Shown here piece by piece: positions 48,164 through 60,290 of a stretch of 64,000 bases of DNA (positions within the stretch are counted from its first letter, which is position 1; every line of letters starts with the position of its first letter). The stretch covers positions 15,182,304-15,246,303 of the forward strand of contig OZ234496.1 in NCBI GenBank assembly GCA_965153455.1, in the 5' to 3' direction. Source of the stretch: Sphagnum compactum (taxonomy: Eukaryota > Bryophyta > Sphagnopsida > Sphagnales). The translations under genes and the position numbers were made by a program. The notes under the pieces were generated by a model that saw only the letters and a list, made by a program, of their open reading frames with translations, made no database searches and was not told the DNA's origin.

Positions 48164-50028
48164 TCAAGAGCTGAACATTTCTTCGAGCCTGGATCTATTG
48201 AACAGGAATGGTCTAACCTTTGTGTCCAAGAGCTTCTTGACTGATGTCGTGCACATTCCTGCAGCATAGCCATTGAGTTTTGCTGCTATGGTTGATGCTA
48301 TCAACTCATCGTTAGTGATCTCTCCCAAGATCTGGAACAATGATGAGTTCTGTCGTAACTCAAATTTCTGCAATTGAATCCAACAACTCCATTTAGACAG
48401 GACTTTCTGTAGTGCATGCTGCTGGCTGTTGAACAATCATCACACTCAAAAGACTTAAATCAGGTACTGCTACAGGTCTACCCAAATCTGCTATAGAAAA
48501 CTATCAGTCAGGATTCCTAACCTGATGTTCTGCTTCTGCGGAGTAGAAAGCCTGTAGAGGCTGGATCTCAGTGACCACCTCATTCTTTCCTAGCTTGAGT
48601 TGCTCACTGTCCCAGCTGGCTGTTGCCAATTTCACCTCTTCCTCTCCTTGAGTGAATATCACTGACCTGCACACCAAATAACAGAAACTGTGAGAATTCT
48701 CCCATTCACAATCTGTATCTTCTGCCTACTCACATAGAAAGCATCAGAAGCAACCTACTGTCCAGGACAAGATCAACCCCACAATCAGCCAACCAACAGA
48801 GACTAAGTTCAGATCAGTCATTTCCTGGTATTTGCACACACAGGATCACTTGCAAGTTCAATGATGCTTTAGCATGATGCTTGCCTGTTGTATAATGAGA
48901 AAGAAGAATTCAGTGGTGATCAGCACAGATTTTCCATGCTGATTCCTCACTAACATAAACTAAGCAATCAAAGAAAATCTTTGATGAAGTCACCAATTGA
49001 CTGACTATACCCCTGTGTCATGGCTATACATACCCTCCAAAGCCAACAAGAATGAGAGACAAATAATGTGCTTTACCTGTATTGAGGACCAACATCAGGG
49101 CCTTGGCCAAATATTTGTGTGGGATCATGGTTAGCCCAAAACACATTCAGGAGTTTCTCATATGATATCAGTTTTGGGTCACTCCACCTGGCAGCATTGC
49201 AAACAAGCATCAGAGTCTTCTCAACATAATCTATTCTAAGATTTCCTTTTTTTGTGCAGGCAGATCTGTAACCAACTAGTCCAATTGAAAAACTAATGAA
49301 ACTTTTGTAGACAGATAAGTGCAAACCTGTAACCACTTTACCCAGCCCAAAGAGAGTGCAGAAAGTCATGACAAGAATGAAGAATGTGATGAGGATAAAA
49401 AAACACAATTCAAAGGTGTTGATTGCTGCATGTGTGGAAAGTTTCTACACATCTAAAGACATGGAACTCTGAATCTCTTTGCTCAATTCTTCCATCCCCA
49501 AACAAATTGATTGAGCAAGTTCTCCCACCCAAGACCAAAACCTCATTGCATATGGAGATATAATTCTGTCTGGTTCAAATTTGTGCTATGTTCTGTGAAA
49601 GATAGAACATTGGGATTCTCTTCCTGTTCCAAAAGTTAGGGCATACATGGATGTGGAATGTGCGATCCAGCAATAACGCAATACTGAAACCCTAATCCAA
49701 ATTCAAGAAAGAGAGATGAGTGTTTTGGGGGGGAGGGGGGGGGGGTTTCTCTGACCTCAATGCATTCAGCATGATCACCAATGCTATGGTAATCAGGGTT
49801 GAGTTTCGAGCCTCCTGAATAGCCAACTCGTGTCCTAACCACTCCTGTAATGCAACCATAGACTGCCTCCGCTCTCCAAAAGCTTCCCATTGCAAATACA
49901 GCCGTTTTTGTGACCTGTTCCTTCTCCTGTACTACACGAATCCCCGATGACTGACTCACCATGGCAGCTATCAGCAAAGAGTAGAAAATTATCCTCACCA
50001 TCATCCTTCTAGCAGATTTAGAACCCAT
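48164..50028 (-). CDS. MSRA5: Secreted/ER-type peptide methionine sulfoxide reductase A5, possibly frameshifted
   Basis: MsrA enzymes reduce methionine-S-sulfoxide in proteins; the plant A5 subtype has a signal peptide. Exons: 50028-49756, 49187-49077, 48666-48522 and 48367-48164. Residues 1-29 form a signal peptide ([20 protein letters not shown] core). The catalytic-region motif reads [11 protein letters not shown], with Ser49 in place of the usual MsrA Cys, as I recall for plant A5 proteins. [20 protein letters not shown] follows. Exon 2 supplies [20 protein letters not shown] and [12 protein letters not shown], exon 3 [10 protein letters not shown]...FYSAEAEHQ, exon 4 KFELRQ...[12 protein letters not shown]. 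Odd: with the obvious donor (GAG|GTCAGA) and acceptor (CCAG|GTGGAG), exon 2 reads V-E-stop because two bases are missing where homologues have VEYDP. In-frame AG acceptors 36 or 39 bases upstream of the GAC codon would bypass this. Length without the lesion would be about 254 residues, normal for A5. Confidence 0.85.
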
Positions 50029-50395
50029 TTCCAAAATCCCAACAGCCCGAGATCCTCCAACGAAACAGCAAGCAACGGAGTGAGTGTCGATCTCTCGGTT
50101 GCCTCACTACGCAAAAATCCCCCAACCCAATATAAAAAAAGTCTCCACGAAAGAAATTATAGTCCCTACTTCAAACCTGCAAAATCCTCCCCCAGAAGCT
50201 TTTGCCTCTGTCCAATATATAATCTTTCAACAAACCCACCAACGCCCCCTGTTCCTTGTCAACGTGCTCTACCCACCACTAAGGCAGAAAAAGGCCAAAA
50301 GACAAAAGAGACCAAGAAAACCCAAAATTCCACAAAACCTCAAAAACTTGTAACAAGATTTCCCGCACACTCCTTGTCTCATCAGACTTACAAAT

Positions 50396-50441
<46 letters not shown>

Positions 50442-50620
50442 ATCAAGCCCTGCACAAATCATCGAGTGCTTACACTGAGGAAAGCAGATCTTCAGGAGGA
50501 ACCTTAAGCCTACAAGAGAGGCCTCTTACAACTACCGACCACGTAAGTGTTATAGGCCCTGTTGCAACCCACCTTCTACGTACGATGGAATGCATTCCAG
50601 CCCTGCCCATAATGTACTAG
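50029..50620 (-). promoter_or_regulatory. MSRA5 promoter/leader with (GA)n microsatellite
   Basis: A (GA) tract of about 17-18 units (50398-50433), that is CT on the MSRA5 strand, lies about 370 bases upstream of its ATG. CT repeats are common in plant promoters and leaders. No TATA box that I would defend. Confidence 0.4.
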
Positions 50621-50627
50621 AGAGTAG

Positions 50628-50730
50628 TTGTACAGGTAGGAGCAGTGAAAATATATGTAGCAGCAGTGGAGACGCTCAGGAAAAAGGAAACACAAGATGA
50701 AAGCTCAGTTTACCACCACCAAAATGGGTG
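50628..50730 (+). repeat. Second copy of a segment of the 413-bp element
   Basis: GTAGTTGTACAGGTAGGAGC, then AGTGAAAATATATGTAGCAG, CAGTGGAGACGCTCAGGAAA and AAGGAAACAC match 33541-33625 with about three differences. The 19-bp terminal repeats are not present here. Confidence 0.8.
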
Positions 50731-50879
50731 GAAAAGCTAGTTTGGGTCCCAGTTACTTCCTTTAGAAAAAAACTAGTTTGAAGCCCGGGGGAATGATCAT
50801 CACCAGAAGATTATGTCATATAATGTGATCAAGAAAATGACATAATCTGTCACCCCAGATCTTAATGTGTGTATAAGAT

Positions 50880-51180
50880 TTTGCCTAGAGGTGGCCTCTC
50901 ACTCGTACCTACCATCTTGAGATCTGCTTATGTTTAGGCTTATCATCTTGTTGACCTTTGGTTTATGATGGGTTAGTGTTCACCATGGGTGGAGGAGGTT
51001 CCTGAAACACAGGGTTAAAACTCGGTTACTTGCTCACCCTAGGCCCCTTATTTCAAGAATGCCCTCACCCTCGCCTGACCTTACCCTACACTAAAAAAAC
51101 CCCATTGATGGTCTCATCTTAGGACCCCTGTTTTGGGAATGCCCCTCGCCCTCGGGGCTTTAACCCCTCTGTAGTAGAAA
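50880..51180 (+). repeat. Dispersed TAGGCCCCTTATTTT...GAATGCCC motif, two local copies
   Basis: Copies near 51041 (TAGGCCCCTTATTTCAAGAA) and 51118 (TTAGGACCCCTGTTTTGGGA), each followed by TGCCC and CACCCTCG/CGCCCTCG. Related copies are at about 21607 and, inverted, at about 39683. Confidence 0.5.
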
Positions 51181-53890
51181 CCTTTTAGTGTGTCTATTTG
51201 GCGCCCTGAGCACTTTAATGAATGATAGTGTTCCCTTTCAACTTTTATGGGCACTTTAAAAATTAAAACAAACCTCACTCAAAGGATCTCTTTCTAACTT
51301 TGGCAATGGAAAAACCCATGTTGTGTGGGCCATATAGGAGCACCCAAAAGATTGTGATCCCATTAACTTTGAGTGTAGTGTGGACTTATAAAGTGATCTT
51401 TGTTTTTCTAATGACTGCATATTAACTCAACAAAGTCCTTTATTAGTGCAATTTTAGTAGTTCCCATTCCGTAACATGTTATTATCCCACCAAAATTGAG
51501 GAACATTCAAGGTATTCAATGAAACTACAATCTTGGATGATAGTTTATTCAATTCCTATTGGATAATGAAATTCACTTATTATTGGATGGCATACGTTAA
51601 ATACCCTTTTTTTTTCTTAGGATAAAGGCCGACCCACACTTGGTATTTAGGTCTTAGTGCTTGTTGCTACCTTCACACTCTAACAACACTATGTGGCAAA
51701 AAGGCCCACTTTTGCCATCAAGATAAGCAGGTAAAGTTTGTGGGTTGTACACACCAAGCTTTTGGTGACAATCACCATTATTTTCGTCTTTGGAATTTGA
51801 AGCAAGTCTAGATTTGTGTTAGGTAAATGTCACTTCTCTCTCCTCTATTTTGGATGTCAATATGTTGCATCTTTTGATCTTTTGCACTTTGTTTTTATTG
51901 CATTTGCTTTTGCAAAGCTTTTGTGTTGTCCTTTGTTTGCATTTTTTTCCATTGTGTGTGTTTGTAAGATTTCATTTTCTAAGGTCACAATCTTTATCAT
52001 TGGCATGACATTGAGCTAACTATTTCTTTTTTTTCTTGTGGTTAATTTGTTGCACCTTTTTTGTTCGCACTTTATTTTGTTGCAATCATTCATGCAAAGC
52101 TTTTGTGTTGTTACGTGTATACATTTTTCTTCTGTTTGCAAGCTCATTTAGTGTGTTTGTTGTCAATATCTTCCATCCTTTGTTCTTTGCACCTTTTTTT
52201 ATATAGTTGTTCCATGCATTCTTTCCGTTAGGTGTATCTATAGGGTTTCATTTTAATGTATTGGTGAGCTCATTTAGGTGCTTCATCATTATCACAACAT
52301 TGAAATATTTTTGTTGTTGTTAGTTTGTTGCACGTTAAATATTTTGCACTTTGTTTTTGTTATGGTGAACAACACCAAAGTCCAAATTTGTAGAAATCAT
52401 AAGTATGTCCCTCCTATTAGCACATTTAAAACTTTGTACATTTGTATTTGAAAGAATGGTTTTGTTTGAAGACATGTAGCAATCCACAGATGGAAATATG
52501 GTGTTTACCATATTTTTATCTAACATTCAGCAATTTTTGGTTGAAACAATGTTTTGTAGAATAAAAAGTTCATTATTTCGTTTGATTTTTAATTTTAAAA
52601 TATTTTTGAAAAAACATTCCAACAAGTTAAGCGAATTTTTGCAATTATTATTAAAAAAATACACCCATTTAAAAAATGTTTATGTCTTTTTATTAATAAA
52701 AGTGTCTTCTTTTTATTGTAAATGCAAATGTGCCTTCTTTTTGTGTTTGAAGGGTATTTCTTTTTGAAATTCCATGTACCAATTAAAGGTGCAAGCTTGT
52801 GAAAAATAACATGGGAATATATATTTTATTTTGTTATCTAGTTTTGCATGTTGGACCCTTACACTAAGGATTGACACTCTTTTTTAAATTTACAAAAATA
52901 TGTGAGAAAAATATAAGGTGCCATATATTGGTTGTTGGGTAAAATTCATCATTTAATTAGTTCTAAAATAGTGTTATGTTTATTATGAAAATCAAAATAT
53001 AATTAGTACATGTGGCATTTGTTAATCCTTGGTATTAATTTTTTTTAAAAAGGTATGTATTAAAAATTAAAAATATTATAACTCGTCAGTAAGTTCAATT
53101 AATAGGGCAATAAGTGAATTAATATTTATAAGTTTAATTAGTAATTTAATAAATAAATAAATTGTAATAAATGAAATAACAATGGAATGGAATGATAGTA
53201 GGAAAAGATGATGATTGGGCTATGGACGTAGAGGTGGTGAAGATCATATAACCTATACATGTGAATTATATTGATGAGGTGTCTATTGAATATTCTTTTC
53301 AAATTCATGAGCTTTTGTAATTTTCCATCCCAACACTTCAAATGTTTAAGTTATAATGAAAACTATTCCAAGCTTACAAAAAACTTTCTAATTCCAAGGT
53401 ACCTACTAAAACTAAAAATTTAAATGAAATAAGGTATTGAAATTGATGCAAAATAAATAAATAAATAAATATAGGGAAATTGAAATATGTGCGTATTAGA
53501 AAATTAAATATTAATAGAGTAGGGGAAAAAAATTCCCTCACTTAATACAACCCCCCTCCTCCCTTGGCGACTTATTTGATGCAAATAGTTTGGAAATTTA
53601 ACACTAAGTGTCCCCCTTAAGCCTTTAAATTTGCATATTCCTATGACAATTTGCATTCCATTTTCATTTGTTGCAATCCTAAATTAATACACATGTAATA
53701 CCTAATTGCACATTTTTGGTCAAACCTTTGCATAATTTGGAAACTTGGAACATCTTTGCATAGCGTTAGAACATTGTAGCTAGCAAACAACACATGATGA
53801 TCTATTATATACTTAATATAATGAACAAGGAAAAGCATTTTTTTAATGTAGCTCAAGAGGTAAAATTAATTTTGAAGTAGATCCAATTGT
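51180..53890. other. AT-rich desert
   Basis: No gene recognised. TTTTGTTG/TTTGCAC words repeat loosely at 51820-52360 (TTTTGCACTTTGTTTTTATTG-like phrases about every 60-100 bases). Confidence 0.5.
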
Positions 53891-53899
53891 ACATACTTG

Positions 53900-55260
53900 A
53901 GAAAATGAATTAGTTACTAAGCCTTTGAAACAACCTATTGGAAGGTCATGGAAACAACTACATGCAACTTTGTTTCATAAAAGGAAAGATTCAAAAGAGA
54001 GAATAATGAAGATGCATAACTCCAAATCAACAAAGAGAAGGAAACAAAGTAGTTACACAAATTGTTTTGCAACACTTTTGGTTTCTAATCTTTGTAACCA
54101 TGAAAAACCATCATAATTTCACTAGTGTGTTTCACTGTTTGAAGACTTTTCATAAAAGGCCATGAAAATTAATGGTCCATATGATCAATTGATTAAATGA
54201 TCTCTCTTTGAGTGATTCACCCCAAGAGGGGAAATAAAAGGTCACATCTAAAAGTAGTTACTAAAAAAAAAGGATAACTTTGTAGAATTGAAGGATGAAT
54301 TCCTTAGCATGTTGAAAAACATGCAAGTTGTTGGACATGGTCTTTTTACACCAATTGTATAACCAATCATTCAAAGGATATTTGAGAGTAGAACGAACGA
54401 ACTTCTAAAGGATTTCACAAAGTAAAAAAAATTCAAAACGACTTTAAAATGGATACAAAATTTCATGAAGAATCAACTCAATTGGTCTTACAAAGCAAGA
54501 ATTACAATAACAAGAAAATTATCACCAACATGAAAGTAAAAAGGTACAACCATGTGGCATATAGGGCATTTTACCTTGTCAAAGTGTACAACATTCTTAT
54601 ATGATAAACTGTCAAATTGTACAATCCTACCCATGAATAAAGGAAAACAAATTATACATTTCAATTGGCTTGCATTTAACCTGCTATTCCAACTGTTGGT
54701 CTAATTTCTTAACCATTCAAAAATTTGTTGAACACATCCTTATCCCATATTGAATAATTAATCAAGTGAGATGGTTTGGTTAATTTATTATTAATTAGTT
54801 GACAAGAGCAAAAAACAATTCAATTGGATGAAATTAAAAATTTTTGTGTGTGTGCATGTCATCTTCAATCTAGTTTACATCACTAGCACATTTTAACAAC
54901 TAGCATGTTGATGTTGTACTTTAATGTTTATTCAAACATGCATTAAAGAAAGCATTTCATTTTTGGACATGTTCAACCATCGAAAGTTAACTTGAAAAAG
55001 GAGAATTGAACCTTAAAATTGACTTTTGGATATCAATTTTGAAACCAAACATATGTGCATGGCTTCTTCATGCATGGAGTCACATGAAGAGTATGATTGA
55101 AATGATTTGCAAGGGCTAGTTAGGAAAAAACATGGCTATTAAAGAATTTGAGCATCTAATTCTATCTTCAAGCCTTTGAAGTGAATATTTTTACACATTT
55201 AATGTTGAACACAATCATTTTCAATTTAGAATCTACATGTCACAAGGAGGAGGATGACAT
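53900..55260 (+). pseudogene. Decayed DDE_1-type transposase, copy 2
   Basis: Collinear with the relic at 9650-11270 at both DNA and translated level. Shared blocks include CCTATTGGAAGGTCATGGAA at the start, the SYTNCFATL block, ELKDEFLSMLKNMQVVGHGL (about 54280-54340), PIIQRIFESRTNELLKDF (about 54365-54415), the NFMKNQLNWSYKARITITRK block (about 54460-54520) and a C-terminal MICKG (about 55105). The central DDE part (about 54590-54860) is largely deleted or scrambled, and many stops are present. More decayed than copy 1. Confidence 0.7.
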
Positions 55261-58200
55261 ATGTTTGATTTAGAAAATTTTACTTTTGAATTAATGTAGA
55301 ATTTTTTAAATGTTTATACTCTCAAAGCTACTTGTGAGGGTATCAATGAAAATAAAAAGGTAGTGAATGTATCCATTATGTTGCCTTTGCTATAACCTTT
55401 GTTTCTATTGGAATCTTTGATTATTTTTGTTTTAATTTTTAATTTTACTAGTCTATTGCCTTTAATTTTACAATTTTTTTTGCTTATGTTTCAACCTTTA
55501 ATTTTATTTGATTTCACCTTCCACATCAACATCTACTCTTGGTTCAACTTTTTCTTTGATTTCTTCGTGGGGTCTTTGTTCTATTTCTTTTTCTAGGTTT
55601 ATAATGCCTTCATTTACAAGCTTCTTCACGTGCAACTTGTGAATTCAATCAAGCTTACTCCAAATATCTCTTATAAAATCAACATGATTAAGCTAATTTG
55701 TTTACATTCCTACAAATTAAGACGTACTTTAGCTAAGTTTGCATATATGCTTAAATAATATGTAGGCAATATCTAAGTTTTTGGTTATTAAACTATCATC
55801 ATCAAATAGAGAAAAACTTTAAGAAAATATGGGGGATCTAATTTTAAAAAGATCAAGTTTTTTACATACTCATTTTCAAATGCATTCATTGATGCCAAAT
55901 ACAATAGTATGCAACTCCACATAAAAATTTCATTTGAAAACTTTATAAGACACTAGTACAAATCATTTTGAATTTGAATAGATAAAAAGGTGACACAATG
56001 TCATAAACAAACAAACCAAAGGTATTTTGAAAGGCAAACAAATTTTTCAATTGAGTGAAGTTATAAACATTTTAGTTGGTTGTTGTTGATTCTATTGGGG
56101 CTAATACACGTATTCAAAGATGCACATAAATGTCACCTATCCATGGCCTAATGTTTGTACAAAATAGTGTATGTAACATAATATTTTCATGTGGTGGAAA
56201 GGTGTGTTGTTTCAGACAAACATAGAATACTTATAAAATACCATGTAAAATTAATTGAAATTAATCCACCTTTTGAAATAATTTCTTATTGTGCTTAAGA
56301 AAAATTTCCATTTAGAATAATGTTATAATCATTTCAATATTGTTATTTATGGTGTTTTCCACCCAAAAAATTGCAAAATGTTGTTAAGGACAATATTTTG
56401 GGGTTAGCTTAAAGAACCTTCACCCATTTGCATTAAACTATATGAGGAAATGCATGAAATTGGGCTTGTTAAGGTCTTTGACAAGCAAGTACTTGCCTTC
56501 ATCCAATATCATGCATATATTGACAATAGTTTGTCATGTGAATCCCAAGTCTAGGTTAACCTTTGTTGAGCTCCTTAAAAATTATCCATTGATTTTCCTA
56601 AAGAAATAGTGAAATAATCTAAATGGCTTTAGTTCATGTTCATATTATGCAAGATATGAAATGAAAAATAAGAAAAGAAATTACATGGATATTTTCAAAA
56701 TGCCCCACATGTTGTTGACACTAAAATTTACTTGTGTGACAAATTCTTGGGACTTGTAGCTGCTTCATATTGTGAGCAACACATGGTTGTAGTTATCCAT
56801 TTGATGCACTTTTCAACACATTTCCCAATTTCATTTACAATTCATTTGAGAACAAAAGGAGAGCATGGATGATTCATAGTTGAAATTTATTTTATTTTAA
56901 AAAGAACCATTGAAAGATTTCCATGTGGTGACTCCTTAACAACAAACATAATTCAATTGAAAACTAATATTTGTTTATAAGGGTTACTTCTTTTGCATAA
57001 TTTTTTTCATACACAACTAAATATGTTTTTCACGTTTTTACAAATCAAGCTTGTAAGACAATACCTTATTATCTAGAACTTTAATCTCAATCAAGAAATT
57101 GATAAAATGAAAATATTTGCTTTTAGCTCTATAAGAAGTTCTTGGGTAATTCATTTTGTTTGAGCTTGTTTACAATACATTTGGGCATTGCTAAAACTTG
57201 AAGCCCATAGAAAGCTTAAATAAAAGATTACAAAATACTTCATATGAATCCAAAATTAAATAAACGAGTGTACAAAATTTCGCAAATGACCAAGTTGTAG
57301 ATTAGATTATTCATTATACACAAAAGTAACTTGGGTGAAAACACATTATGCGAGCGCTAGGATTGTTGTCACATTGTATTAGTTTTCAAGGGTACCATGT
57401 TTGAACTTCAATCATGTCATTATTATGAAGGATTTTCACAATGTTTTTGCATAAATATTATAATAGGTCAAAACCCAAAGAAGTCATATCCCAAAAAAAC
57501 TACAAATTTTTATTTCATATGATGTGATGTTAAAGTATATTCACACAAAAACATGTACGTCATAACATATTTAAAAATGCAAATATACTCAAGAAATGAT
57601 TGAAATGATTTTTACTCTTTATGAAATAATTTGTAGTGTCTATTAAACATTATGATTTCCCATATGATGGGAATAGGTTTGTGAGCCATGTGAAGAATTT
57701 GATAATTATTATGTGACAAATGGGTTTCTTTCAAGGTGATGGCCATAAGTATGTGGTAAATTTTAACAAACAATCACTTTCAAATGGAAGATGACAAGAA
57801 ATGTGAGGTGGTCTATTTTTAAAATTCCATTTCAAAGTGTTATTTGGTTGAGTAGTTCAAACCAAAAACTAGTGCAAATTAAAATAAGAAACAAGTTTTA
57901 CTATATTGCATATACCATAAATATACCCATTATTCCTTGAATTTAATATTTTAAAATGTATCTTTAACAAAAAACATTAACTTTGTGAAAATCAAAATAT
58001 AAGACCTAAACACCAAAAGTGAAACCCAAATTTAAATGCAACACATTTTGAAGGTGTATACTATTGATACATGTAATGGAAGTGTCCAAGTTGGCCCCCC
58101 CGATGTGCTTTCACCCACTTGTTAAACAAATAATGCAACTATCTAGTAATTATTTCAAAGGTGCACATGCTTACCAAGTTAAGTTACAACATTTGTGAAA

Positions 58201-58550
58201 ATGATGTTTCAATACATGTGCTATACTTCCAAATCATTATAAACTTTGACCAACCACCCATTTGGCCAGCCACCCATGTAAGGCATTCAACTAATAACCT
58301 TCACGAGCAACAAAAAAAAGGTAGTAATTATAAAGATAATGTTTGACATGTAACAATAAAATTTGAGAAGATTAACAATGCATAAGTTTCCATTGTATTT
58401 TATAAAAAGGTTGAAAACGCAAAACAAGATCATTGTAGAACCCCCAAATCCCTTGTAGCTTTGTGCATGCATGCAACATAATTGTTTTGTGATGGTCCAC
58501 ATTTCATCTAATAACACAACATGGTGAAAATTCTTTATAAAACACCCACT
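55260..58550. other. AT-rich desert
   Basis: No gene or RNA recognised; open frames are short and Phe/Leu/Ile/Asn-rich without motifs. Confidence 0.5.
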
Positions 58551-58558
58551 AATAATCA

Positions 58559-58893
58559 CTACAAGAGAATGTGGTTTTTCTCACATAGAAAGTTGTGATT
58601 CAAGACACATGTGTGATGTAAACTTTGTGTTTGCTACAATGTACAATATGTGGTATTTATTGTGGCATGTATTTCATTAAAATGACAATTTGACATTATG
58701 TAATACTTGTTTAATGGCACATATTACATTTATATTACATGAACATTACCTCATGTCAAATTGCCATTTTAATGTAATGTATGAAACAATAAACAACACA
58801 TATTGTACATTTTAATGGATGAAACCACAAAGTTTATTTCACATGTGTCATGAGTTGTGGCCTTTTGTGTGAGGAAGCCACATTCTCTTGTAG
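58559..58893. mobile_element. Fold-back MITE, ~335 bp
   Basis: The left arm starts CTACAAGAGAATGTGG and runs through GACACATGTG, AAACTTTGTG, ATGTACAATATGTG and AAAATGACAATTTGACAT. The right arm is its near-complete reverse complement, ending CATTCTCTTGTAG (58881-58893), with only about 50 bases in the centre. The left outside sequence CA makes CACTACAAGAGAATG, similar to CACTA-type termini; the right end has GCTACAAGAG instead. No coding capacity. Confidence 0.88.
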
Positions 58894-58899
58894 CAAATT

Positions 58900-60290
58900 A
58901 ACAATTTAAGAAAACCATAATTGCACAAGTAAGAGAAAGAGGTGCAAAGAAGACCTACTGGTTCACAAATGTTTGTAGCCCTTATCCAAAAAAGAAAGAG
59001 AATAATTATTTGACTAGCACATTTGAACATTAGGAATCATTCACATGAGGTTGATGACCCAATTCAACCAAACAAATGTTGTCAACATTGTGTACTTTGC
59101 CCATAGATTTAACAATAATTTTTTTTTTGGAAATTGTTTTCAAATCTTGCCTCATAAGCTTCACAAATTAATAATTATCTATTGGATCCCCAATTTTGCT
59201 TATTCAACTTCTACAAGATTGGCAACATGGAAAAATATAATAACAAGGAGGTGGACTAAGATTTAGATTATGAACATACTTATTAAGAGTTTTAGGGGGT
59301 GTATGTACTTTAAGGTGGTTCATTTTTTGAAAAAATAAAAGTCCACAAAAGTCCACTCTATAGTGTTAAAATTTTGAATTTTTATGGTATCCAAATATAT
59401 ACACCTCTAAAAACATTGAAAATTTGAAAAAAATACTATGTTAAGGACTTATCAAAATATGCTTCAATTTTGATTATAAAGTCCCTAATTAAAATTTGAT
59501 TATGATTTTTGAGGCAATACTTTCACATAAAAGTTTGTTATTTGATGTTACACCATATATTGGGTCCCTATGGATAAATTAGAGTGAAATTCAATATAAA
59601 CATTTGTATTTTCTACCATTTTAGTCTATCAATTAATCCATAATTTTGTACTTCAAAAGTTCATTGTAAAAAGTGGGTGTACTTTTATTGAAAAATAATT
59701 ACATAGGTATTTTCATAATCAAGTTGTTAATGTATAATAAATTTCAAATTCTCAATTTGATACGTTTTATTATTCATTGTAGGTGTCCAAAGAAAGTGCA
59801 CTTTGTATAACTAGGCATTGTGACTCAAAAAATGAGTCACTTTAGTGTGCATTCACCCTATGAAAAAATAATCTAAAAGTGATTTATTTTATGATTCATG
59901 GAATGGAGTTTAAAGCAACATAATTATGGCAAGGATTTCAAACAAAACACAAAACTAATTGTCGCCACATGGCCAAATCTAAATTCGATGTCAACACTTT
60001 GGAATGAAAAACACTGAAAGTGTAGACAAAGGAGCTTACTTGACATGTTTGCAAGTTTATTACATCAAATTGATGTTGGAAATGTGTGTTTACTAGTGCA
60101 AAAGTGGGGTGTGGTACATTAACCTAAATCACTATGAGACTTTAAAAGTGAAATAAATTCATTGCACTTTAGTGATTTCACCCTGTTTAAAGTTATTTCA
60201 CTGTAAAAAATCATATAAACATCATGTTTTGCTACTAGTTGACATAATTCACTGTTATAATTTATTGTGGTAAATAAGTTTATTTTTATG
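58900..60290. other. AT-rich desert
   Basis: No gene recognised. Confidence 0.5.

Noticed and set aside
49636-49755. Read-through of MSRA5 exon 1 into a Pro-rich tail
   Set aside because: This is intron 1 (GTCAGAG donor followed by a C-rich tract); homologous sequence resumes in exon 2.
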